NCBI GenBank assembly: GCA_035997675.1
Contig: DASYIJ010000052.1
Coordinates: 1-30,503 of the forward strand
DNA: 30,503 nt
Direction: 5' to 3'
DNA from: JALYZC01 sp035997675
GTDB taxonomy: Bacteria > Actinomycetota > Thermoleophilia > Solirubrobacterales > Solirubrobacteraceae
Shown: piece after piece, positions 14,217-20,985 of the stretch
How positions within the stretch are numbered: position 1 is the first letter of the stretch
Layout of the letters: each line of letters begins with the position of its first letter
Made by a program: the position numbers and the translations under genes
The notes under the pieces: model-generated
What the model was told of the DNA's origin: nothing
Database searches by the model: none
The model's input: only the letters and a program-made list of their open reading frames with translations

Positions 14217-15146
14217 ATGCCCTCCGTCGGCGCCCTCCTGTGCCTGGCCTCCGCGGTCGCGTTCGGCGCGATGGCGATCTTCGGCAAGCTCGCCTACGAG
14301 CAGGGCGCGACCGTCGGCACGCTGCTGGCCTTCCGGTTCGTCCTCGCCGCCGCCCTCTTCTGGATGCTGGTGGCCGCCACGGGTGCGACGCGTCAACTGC
14401 GCACGCTCTCGCGCCGCGACCTCGGCACCGCTCTCGCGCTGGGCGCCGTCGGCTACAGCGCGCAGGCCGGTGCGTACTTCGCGGCCCTGCAGCGCCTCGA
14501 CGCGTCTCTGCTGTCGCTGCTGCTCTACACCTTTCCCGCGATGGTCACGGTCGCGGCGATCGCGCTCGGCCGCGAGCGGGCGAACCGCCGCACGTCGGGC
14601 GCCCTCGCGCTCGCGTCGGGCGGCCTGTTCCTCGTCCTGGCCGGGGCGGGCGCGGGGGCGCTCGACCCCCTGGGGACGTTCCTCGGACTCTCGGCCGCCG
14701 TCGTCTACAGCACGTACATCCTGGTCTCGGCGGGGGTCTCCGAACGCGTCGGTCCGCTCGTGCTGAGCGCGCTGGTCTGCACCGGTGCGGCGACGACGCT
14801 CACGCTGGTCGGCGCCGTCGGCGGCGACCTGCACCTGGGCGACGTGAGCGCCGCGGGGTTCGGATGGCTCGCGGCAATTGCGGTCGTCTCGACGGTCGTA
14901 GCCGTCAGCCTCTTCTTTGCCGGCCTCAAGCGAGTCGGGCCCTCGACCGCCTCGATCCTCTCGACGGTCGAGCCGGTGACCACCGTGCTGCTGGCCTTCC
15001 TGATCTTCGGCGAGTCGCTCGGTCCGGTGCAGCTCGCGGGCGGGGCGCTCGTCGTCGGCGCCGTGCTCGTGCTCAGCGCTCCGGCGGCCGGAAGGGGTCC
15101 GTCCACGACCGTGCCGCACGACGTACCCGGTCAATCGACGGCGTGA
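14217..15146 (+). CDS. EamA/DMT superfamily transporter
   Basis: This 309-residue protein has ten predicted transmembrane segments in two repeats of five, the design of drug/metabolite transporters of the EamA family (RhaT/YdcZ-like exporters). Visible marks are the N-terminal ALLCLASAVAFGAMAIFGKLAYE helix with LLAFRFVLAA, LLSLLLYTFPAMVTV mid-first repeat, and RVGPSTASILSTVEPVTTVLLAFLIFGE (about residues 240-267) in the second repeat. Such proteins export amino acids, nucleosides or drugs; the substrate is not identifiable. The ATG at 14217 has a CAGGAT box 6 nt upstream. The TGA stop abuts the next gene's first possible ATG, so the SDR enzyme is in the same operon. The divergent LysR is the probable regulator. 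Confidence 0.88.
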   Translation: MPSVGALLCLASAVAFGAMAIFGKLAYEQGATVGTLLAFRFVLAAALFWMLVAATGATRQLRTLSRRDLGTALALGAVGYSAQAGAYFAALQRLDASLLSLLLYTFPAMVTVAAIALGRERANRRTSGALALASGGLFLVLAGAGAGALDPLGTFLGLSAAVVYSTYILVSAGVSERVGPLVLSALVCTGAATTLTLVGAVGGDLHLGDVSAAGFGWLAAIAVVSTVVAVSLFFAGLKRVGPSTASILSTVEPVTTVLLAFLIFGESLGPVQLAGGALVVGAVLVLSAPAAGRGPSTTVPHDVPGQSTA

Positions 15147-15161
15147 ATGGGGGAGAGTCCG

Positions 15162-16085
15162 ATGACGATGTCTGACGCGCTTGCAGGCAAGGTGGCTCTC
15201 GTGACGGGCGCGACCCGTGGCGCCGGACGGGGCACGGCGGTCTCGCTGGGCGAGGCCGGCGCGACCGTCTATTGCACCGGTCGCACGACGCGGGAGCGGC
15301 GATCGGAGTACGACCGGCCGGAGACGATCGAGGAGACGGCCGAGCTCGTCGACGCCGCCGGTGGCAACGGGATCGCCGTCGAGGTCGACCACCTGCAGCC
15401 GGCGCAGGTCGAGGCGCTCGTCGAGCGCATCGACGCCGAGCAGGGACGCCTGGACGTGTTGGTCAACGACATCTGGGGCGGCGAGCTGCTGGCGCAGTGG
15501 AACACGCCCGTCTGGGAGCACGACCTCGACGGCGGCCTGCGCATGCTGCGCCTGGCGGTCGACACGCACCTGATCACCAGCCACTTCGCGCTGGCGCTGC
15601 TCGTCCGCCGGCCCGGCGGACTGGTCGTCGAGATGACCGACGGCACGGCCGAGTACAACGCGCAGCGCTACCGGCTCTCGACGTTCTACGACCTGGCCAA
15701 GACGTCGGTCCTCCGGCTCGCGTTCGCGCAGGGGAAGGAGCTGGCGCCCCACGGCGCCACCGCCGTGGCCCTGACCCCAGGCTGGATGCGCTCCGAGATG
15801 ATGCTCGAGAACTACGGGGTCACCGAAGCCAACTGGCGCGACGCGGCCGTCGGGAACCCGCACTTCGCCGCGATCTCCGAGACCCCACGGCTCGTGGGTC
15901 GCGCGGTCGCCGCCCTGGCGGCCGACCCGGAGGTCCACCGTCGCAACGGTGGCTCGTTTTCGTCCGGCGGCCTCGCGCGCGAATACGGCTTCACCGATCT
16001 CGACGGCTCGCAACCCGACTGCTGGCGCTACCTCGTGGAGGTCCAGGACGCGGGACGCCCGGCGGACCCGACCGGCTATCGCTGA
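15162..16085 (+). CDS. Short-chain dehydrogenase/reductase (DHRS1-like)
   Basis: This SDR enzyme has the NAD(P)-binding glycine motif VTGATRGAGRG near the N-terminus, GRLDVLVNDIWGG as the NNAG equivalent (with Asp for the second Asn), and the catalytic pair in YDLAK (YxxxK). The usual catalytic Ser is not evident: the matching strand reads VVEMTDGTAEYN. The overall pattern, including TVYCTGRTT after strand 2, resembles DHRS1-type SDRs. I favour ATG 15162 (307 residues) because GGGGGAGAG lies about 7 nt upstream; ATG 15147 is in frame and abuts the previous stop. It is co-transcribed with the EamA transporter, suggesting that an alcohol/ketone or aldehyde is processed and moved by the pair. 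Substrate unknown. Confidence 0.88.
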   Translation: MTMSDALAGKVALVTGATRGAGRGTAVSLGEAGATVYCTGRTTRERRSEYDRPETIEETAELVDAAGGNGIAVEVDHLQPAQVEALVERIDAEQGRLDVLVNDIWGGELLAQWNTPVWEHDLDGGLRMLRLAVDTHLITSHFALALLVRRPGGLVVEMTDGTAEYNAQRYRLSTFYDLAKTSVLRLAFAQGKELAPHGATAVALTPGWMRSEMMLENYGVTEANWRDAAVGNPHFAAISETPRLVGRAVAALAADPEVHRRNGGSFSSGGLAREYGFTDLDGSQPDCWRYLVEVQDAGRPADPTGYR

Positions 16086-16097
16086 CGAGCGGTCCGG

Positions 16098-17450
16098 TCA
16101 GTTCTCCTTCGGCATCGAGACGCGGACACCGTCGGTCGGCTGCTCGGGCCCCGAGTCGTCGGGGCCGGTTTGGCCGTCGACACGCCCGTTGCCGGTCGCC
16201 GCGTGCTCGGCCGTCTCGGAGTCGCCGCGGAACGGGCCGGGCTTCGGACGCGGTTTGCCCCCCGGGAAGGCGAGGCGCAGAATCGTCCGCTGCACGCCGC
16301 CGAGCTGCTTGAGGAACGGCCCCGTGTTGTAGGGAAGCTCGTAGCGCTCGCAGATCGCCTTCACGCGCGGCGCGATCTCCGCGTAGCGCGTGCTCGGCAT
16401 GTCCGGGTAGAGGTGGTGCTCGACCTGGTAGCCGAGGTTTCCGCTGGCGACGTGGAACATCGGGCTGCCGTCGATGTTGGCTGCGCCGAGCAGCTGGCGC
16501 ACGTAGAAGCCGCCGCGAGACTCGTCCTCGACCTCGTCCTGGCTGAACGTGTACGTCTGGTCGGGGAAGTGGCCGCAGAAGATGATCGCGTACGCCCAGA
16601 CGTTGCGCACGATGTTCGCCGTGACGTCGGCGCGCAGCGTCGCGCGGAACGTCGTGGTCGCCGACTCGAGGATCGTCTGTGACGGTGCCGGACGCCGGCG
16701 CAGCCGCCGCAGCATGCGCTCGCGGACTCCCGGGCGCCGCGTCGCCTCGACGCCGGCGCGCACGGCCGCGTCCGCGAGGGCGCTGATCAGCGGCCACGCG
16801 ATGTAGTCCTTGACGATCTGCTGCCGCCCCTTCCGGAGCATGCCCTTGACCTCGCGCTTGAGCTGCTCCTTCGACTTCTCGCGCTTCTTGATGGCCTCGA
16901 AGTCCAGGTCGTGCGTGGCGACGCCCCACTCGAAGAATGCAGCGAGCACGAGGTTGTACAGCGGTTGGAACAGGTAGACCGGATGCCATTTCTGGTGCGG
17001 GTCGATCCGCATGATCTCGTAGCCGAGATCGCGATCCTTGCCGAGGATGTTGGTGTACGTGTGGTGCACGTAGTTGTGGGAGTGCTTCCACGCCTCGGCG
17101 GTCGACGCCGAGTCCCAGTCCCAGGTCGAGGAGGAGATCTGGGGATCGTTCATCCAGTCCCACTGGCCGTGCATGACGTTGTGGCCGATCTCCATGTTCT
17201 CGAGGATCTTGGCCATCGAGATCAGGGTGGTGCCGGCGATCCGGGCCGGCCGGTGGCGCGAAGCGAGCAGGAACACACGGCCCAGGACGACCAGCCGGCG
17301 GTGCATCTCGATCATGCTGACGATGTAGCGGCGGTCCCGGTCGCCCAGCTCCGCGAAGATCTCGTCGTGGATGGCGTCGAACTCGCGTCCGAGCTCATCG
17401 ATCTGCTCGGTGGTCAGCCGGGTGAGCGGGCTCTCGATCATGGTTGGCAT
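16098..17450 (-). CDS. Membrane fatty acid desaturase (DesA3-like)
   Basis: The 450-residue protein is a di-iron acyl-CoA or acyl-lipid desaturase of the integral-membrane type. The three histidine boxes are visible: GHNVMHGQW (His90, His94), HSHNYVHH (His125, His129, His130) and GYQVEHHLYPDMPS near residue 345. This third box with a Q/E before HH is typical of front-end/acyl-lipid desaturases. Hydrophobic stretches separate the boxes. The C-terminal 45 residues are polar and likely disordered. ATG 17450 has GAGGA 5 nt upstream. It lies 19 nt after the ferredoxin-reductase gene, its presumed electron donor, as in the DesA3/Rv3230c pair of Mycobacterium tuberculosis and desCB of Pseudomonas aeruginosa. 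Role: introduces a double bond into membrane fatty acids. Confidence 0.9.
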   Translation of the reverse strand: MPTMIESPLTRLTTEQIDELGREFDAIHDEIFAELGDRDRRYIVSMIEMHRRLVVLGRVFLLASRHRPARIAGTTLISMAKILENMEIGHNVMHGQWDWMNDPQISSSTWDWDSASTAEAWKHSHNYVHHTYTNILGKDRDLGYEIMRIDPHQKWHPVYLFQPLYNLVLAAFFEWGVATHDLDFEAIKKREKSKEQLKREVKGMLRKGRQQIVKDYIAWPLISALADAAVRAGVEATRRPGVRERMLRRLRRRPAPSQTILESATTTFRATLRADVTANIVRNVWAYAIIFCGHFPDQTYTFSQDEVEDESRGGFYVRQLLGAANIDGSPMFHVASGNLGYQVEHHLYPDMPSTRYAEIAPRVKAICERYELPYNTGPFLKQLGGVQRTILRLAFPGGKPRPKPGPFRGDSETAEHAATGNGRVDGQTGPDDSGPEQPTDGVRVSMPKEN

Positions 17451-17469
17451 ATGGGTCCTCGCTTAGTGG

Positions 17470-18570
17470 TCACAGGGCGATCTCGACAGGTCCCTCGGGA
17501 GCGTTGACGCAGGTACGCACGATCTCGCCCTCGCTGCCGGACACCTCGCCGGTCCGGAGGTCGCGGATCTTGCCCGAGCAAAGCTTTCCCACGCACGTGT
17601 GGCAGATGCCCATCCGGCAGCCGTAGGGCAGTGTGGCGCCGGCCTCCTCACCGGCGACGAGGATCGGCTCGGCGCCCTCGCTTCGCGCCTCGATGCCGCT
17701 CTCGAGGAAGTTGATCGTGCCGCCCTCGCCGAGCTCGCCGTCGCCCTGGCCGATGATGGGCTGGAACCGCTCCATGTGGAGCCGATCGCAGTCGCCGGCC
17801 CTGTCCCAATGCTCGCTCATGGCGTCGAGCATGTCGCCCGGTCCCGAGAGGAACGCCTCGCGCTCACGCCAGTCGGTGCATAGGTCGTCGAGGTGCTCCG
17901 GGCCGATCCGGCCGTGCTCGCCGGTCAGCTGCTCGTGCAGGCGCATCCCTGGATTGCGGGCTGCCATGTCGCGCAGCTGGTCGCCGAAGATGACGTCCTC
18001 GCGCCTGCGCGCGGAGTGCAGGTGGACGACGTCGTCCAGTGCGCCGCGGCGATCGAGGTCGCGCAGCATGCTCATGATCGGGGTGATGCCGCTGCCCGCG
18101 CTCATGAACAGCAGCTTCCGCGGCGGCGGGTCGGGGAGCTTGAACGTTCCCTCCACGTCGCTGAGCCGCACGATCGTCCCCGGCTGGGCCTCGCGCACCA
18201 GCCACGGCGTGACGGTCCCCTCCTCGACGAGCTTGGGCGTGATGCTGATCAGCCCGTCGGGGCGCCCCGGGTCCGACGTCAGCGAGTAGGCCCGCCAGTG
18301 GTGGACGCCGTCGACGACGAATCCGATGCGCAGGTACTGCCCGGGCTCGTGACCCGGCCATTCCCAGCCGGGCTTGATGAAGATCGTCGCCGCGTCGTCG
18401 GTCTCGCGCTGGACGCGCTCGATCCGCCCGCGCAGCTCCTGCGTGGACCAGAGCGGGTTGATCAGCTCGAGGTAGTCGTCCGGCAGCAGCGGCGTGAACA
18501 GCGAACGCATCGCGTTGAACGCACGGCGCTGCAACGCCGGAACCTGCGGTTTGGCGCCGCGCTCAGCCAC
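17470..18570 (-). CDS. Ferredoxin reductase with C-terminal 2Fe-2S domain (desaturase electron donor)
   Basis: This 366-residue protein passes electrons from NAD(P)H through FAD and a 2Fe-2S cluster. The FAD domain contains HHWRAYSLTSDP (FAD-binding RxYSL) near residue 92. The NAD(P) domain contains LLFMSAGSGITPIMSMLRDL near residue 155. The plant-type ferredoxin domain has cluster ligands Cys318, Cys323, Cys326 and Cys354 (YGCRMGICHTC, then RTC). The domain order FAD-NAD(P)-2Fe-2S and the position directly upstream of the desaturase (19 nt) match the stearoyl-CoA desaturase reductase Rv3230c and P. aeruginosa DesC. It starts at GTG 18570 without a clear Shine-Dalgarno. It is divergent from the TetR gene, with a 108-nt gap carrying candidate operators. 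Confidence 0.92.
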   Translation of the reverse strand: MAERGAKPQVPALQRRAFNAMRSLFTPLLPDDYLELINPLWSTQELRGRIERVQRETDDAATIFIKPGWEWPGHEPGQYLRIGFVVDGVHHWRAYSLTSDPGRPDGLISITPKLVEEGTVTPWLVREAQPGTIVRLSDVEGTFKLPDPPPRKLLFMSAGSGITPIMSMLRDLDRRGALDDVVHLHSARRREDVIFGDQLRDMAARNPGMRLHEQLTGEHGRIGPEHLDDLCTDWREREAFLSGPGDMLDAMSEHWDRAGDCDRLHMERFQPIIGQGDGELGEGGTINFLESGIEARSEGAEPILVAGEEAGATLPYGCRMGICHTCVGKLCSGKIRDLRTGEVSGSEGEIVRTCVNAPEGPVEIAL

Positions 18571-18637
18571 TCGTTGTGCCGCCGGCGAACAAGGCCGCGC
18601 GCACGGTAGCCATGCCGAGAACGCCTGTCAAACAATC

Positions 18638-18651
18638 GTTCTCATGCGAAC
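18638..18651. promoter_or_regulatory. Candidate TetR operator, 12 of 14 bp palindromic
   Basis: GTTCTCATGCGAAC has arms GTTC and GAAC around a CATG centre with one mismatched pair. It lies between the divergent ferredoxin-reductase and TetR genes, 27 bp before the TetR start. Confidence 0.45.
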
Positions 18652-18658
18652 CGGCGGG

Positions 18659-18669
18659 ATGGTTACCAT
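18659..18669. promoter_or_regulatory. Second short palindrome in the TetR/desaturase gap
   Basis: ATGGTTACCAT is palindromic except for the central base. It ends 9 bp before the TetR start codon, where a bound protein would block TetR transcription. Confidence 0.3.
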
Positions 18670-18678
18670 GGCCGCAGC

Positions 18679-19350
18679 ATGGCCTCCCAGCCCGCCTCGA
18701 TGCGCCGCGATCGCGAGCGCGATCTCGTCCGCGCGACGCGGGCGCTCTTCGACGAGCGCGGTATGCAGGACGCGCCGATCGAGGAGATCGCCCGAGCCGT
18801 CGGCATCGCGCGGGGGCTGATCTACCGCCACTTTTCCTCCAAGGAGGAGCTCTACGTCCTCACGGTCACCGAGTACCTGTCCGAGCTCGAAGCGCTACTG
18901 CGCGAGGCATCGTCGCCCGAGCTCGAGCCGGTCGCGCAGCTGGAGGCGTGGGCGCACGCCTACGTCGGCTTCTGCCTGCGCTATCCGGCCTTCCTCGACT
19001 GCGCGCTGTCGCTCATGCGACGGCCGGCGCGCGAGCTGCGCGACGCGCTGTCGGACTCTGTCTGGCGGCGCCTGGGCGAGGGCATCGCCGGCTGCGTCGG
19101 GCACGTCACCGAGATCCTGCGAGAGGGTGCGCGGGACGGCACGTTCTCCGTCGAGGACCCCGACTACATGGCCAATGTGCTGTGGACGCAGATCCTCGGC
19201 GCGACCCATCTGGCGCGCATTCGGGTGGGCGTGCGGGAGGTCGCGCCCGGAGAGCCGGAGCTGTTCACCGTGGAGCCCGAACAGGTCGCGCGCACCTGCG
19301 TGGCAAGCGCGCTCGCGACCGTCGGAGCGCGGCCGGCGTCATCGGGTTGA
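18679..19350 (+). CDS. TetR/AcrR family regulator (DesT-like position)
   Basis: The 223-residue protein has a TetR helix-turn-helix at about residues 10-57 (LVRATRALFDERG, APIEEIARAVGIARGLIYRHFSSKEELY) and a variable ligand-binding C-terminal domain. It is divergent from the reductase-desaturase operon. P. aeruginosa DesT, a TetR regulator that senses the saturated/unsaturated acyl-CoA balance, sits in the same arrangement with desCB, so a fatty-acid-sensing role is inferred from context. The ATG at 18679 has no Shine-Dalgarno. The stop codon TGA (19348-19350) overlaps the TTG start of the following membrane protein. Confidence 0.88.
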   Translation: MASQPASMRRDRERDLVRATRALFDERGMQDAPIEEIARAVGIARGLIYRHFSSKEELYVLTVTEYLSELEALLREASSPELEPVAQLEAWAHAYVGFCLRYPAFLDCALSLMRRPARELRDALSDSVWRRLGEGIAGCVGHVTEILREGARDGTFSVEDPDYMANVLWTQILGATHLARIRVGVREVAPGEPELFTVEPEQVARTCVASALATVGARPASSG

Positions 19351-20912
19351 CCGAGCGCACTGGCGCGGCCCGGGCTCTGAGCACCCTGCGTGACTCGACC
19401 GGGCCTCGCGTTGCCGCAATCGTCGCCGGCGGGCTCTTCGTAGGTCTGTCGCTGCTGGCCAACGTGCCGATTCTCCGCCGCGGCCTGAGCGCCGACGGGG
19501 CATTTGGGCCCGCATACGACGATCAGACGCACTACTTCTCGTGGGTGCAGGACGCGAGCCAGCACCTCTTGGTGTCGAACCGGTACGACCTGCCCACCTC
19601 CCCGCATGACCTGCTGCATCCGGTCCTCGCGACCTCAGGACTGATCCATCGAGCTACCTCTCTGGGAGTGGTCGAGAGCTACGTGCTCTGGCTCCCGGTG
19701 GCGTGGGCGCTGGTCATCTTCGCCGTGTGGCGATACGCGGGGCGCTTTCTCGGCACCGGCTGGGCTCGCACCGCGGCCAGCGCCATCGCGCTTCTGTGGG
19801 TTCCGCCCGCCGCGGCGATCGCCGACTGGACGCACTGGCAGGACGTCCACTGGTTGGCGACCGGTTACGACAGCACCACGCTGACCTGGACTCGGGGTGC
19901 CTATCCGGGAATCCTGGCGGGTGCCCTCCTCCCCCTGGCGCTGCTCGGCGTGGAGCGGTGTCGCCGCTCGTCCTCCCGAGCTCGCGTGGCCGGCGTCGCC
20001 GCGCTGGCGCTGCTCGCCAGCTGGATACACCCATGGCAGGGCGTGCTTCTCATCGTCATCGTGGTGGTCGCGGAGGGCGTCACGATCCTGAGGACCCGGA
20101 CCTGGCGCCCGGTCCCGGCGGTTGTCGTCGGCGCGGCGCTGGTACCGCTCGTCTACTGGGCAATGCTCCCCCGGCTCGATTCGTTCTGGTCCGGGGCGCA
20201 ACTGGTCGGACGAGCCACGATCCCGCTGACGCTGGCGATTCTGATCATCGCTCCCCTGGCCGTCCCGGCCGCCGGGGCGTACCGACGCCTCCCATCCGAT
20301 TGGGGGGAGATCGCACTCCGCGCGTGGCCGGCGGCCGCAGTTGTGCTCGCGCTCATCCCCGGCTCCTCACCGACGCACTACCTGCTGATGCTTCCGCTCC
20401 CGCTCGGCGTCCTGGCGGTTCGGGGCCTCGCGGCGATTCGGCCGCGGAGCCCGGCGAAGGCGCTGGCGATGGCAGCGCTCGCCCTGCTCGCCGTGCCCGG
20501 CGCGGTATGGCTGGCGGATCGGGAAGCCGGGGTCGACGGCTTCAGCCTGGATCGGCTCGGCCGCGGGGAGCGTGCCGCGCTGGAGAGCCTGGCGAAGGAG
20601 CCACGGAGCGGGGGCGTCATCGCCTCGTCGGAGGCGGTTGCGTCCATGGTTCCCTTCCGGACTGGGCATCCGACCTACGCCTCCAACGACGTGTGGGCAA
20701 CCGACGCGGGACGTCGCGCTCAGCGGATCGCCGAGCTATTCGGCGGAACCATGCCCGGGCGAGACATTCGCGCGTTCCTGCGTGAGACACGGGCGCGGTT
20801 CCTCGTTGCCGATTGCGCGCGCGGCACGGCTCAGCTGGAGACCGCTCTGCCGCGGGGATCGACGCGTCGCACATGGGGCTGCGTCCGGCTGTACAGCCTG
20901 CCGGCAGCGTGA
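19347..20912 (+). CDS. Polytopic membrane protein, GT-C glycosyltransferase-like
   Basis: I start this 521-residue protein at TTG 19347, which overlaps the TetR stop in TTGA. The frame is open further upstream, but that part is read-through of the TetR gene. The first membrane helix spans residues 22-40. It is followed by an acidic pair in AFGPAYDDQTHYFSW (Asp58, Asp59) in the first outer loop, as in GT-C enzymes. Eight to ten further hydrophobic stretches follow, then a soluble C-terminal region (from about residue 385) with GGVIASSEAVASMVPFRTGH and ARFLVADCARG. The design parallels the protein at 10206-12506, but identity looks low. Function is unproven; polyprenyl-phosphate-dependent sugar transfer at the cell surface is the best guess. 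Coupling to the TetR gene suggests co-expression. Confidence 0.7.
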   Translation: MTERTGAARALSTLRDSTGPRVAAIVAGGLFVGLSLLANVPILRRGLSADGAFGPAYDDQTHYFSWVQDASQHLLVSNRYDLPTSPHDLLHPVLATSGLIHRATSLGVVESYVLWLPVAWALVIFAVWRYAGRFLGTGWARTAASAIALLWVPPAAAIADWTHWQDVHWLATGYDSTTLTWTRGAYPGILAGALLPLALLGVERCRRSSSRARVAGVAALALLASWIHPWQGVLLIVIVVVAEGVTILRTRTWRPVPAVVVGAALVPLVYWAMLPRLDSFWSGAQLVGRATIPLTLAILIIAPLAVPAAGAYRRLPSDWGEIALRAWPAAAVVLALIPGSSPTHYLLMLPLPLGVLAVRGLAAIRPRSPAKALAMAALALLAVPGAVWLADREAGVDGFSLDRLGRGERAALESLAKEPRSGGVIASSEAVASMVPFRTGHPTYASNDVWATDAGRRAQRIAELFGGTMPGRDIRAFLRETRARFLVADCARGTAQLETALPRGSTRRTWGCVRLYSLPAA

Positions 20913-20947
20913 CACGCCACAATCCTCGGCCATCCGACCTGGTCGCA

Positions 20948-20965
20948 CCCCGGTGTCACCCGGGG
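20948..20965. terminator. Possible bidirectional hairpin between convergent genes
   Basis: CCCCGG and CCGGGG pair as a 6-bp stem around a TGTCAC loop in the 73-nt gap between the convergent membrane protein and MMPL genes. There is no T tract, so termination is only a possibility. Confidence 0.3.
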
Positions 20966-20985
20966 CGCGAGGCGTGCTCGGTGGC

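Noticed and set aside
18576..19346. Upstream extension of the membrane protein at 19347 (about 257 extra residues)
   Set aside because: It overlaps the TetR gene in another frame and has the Arg/Ala-rich composition of an out-of-frame translation.
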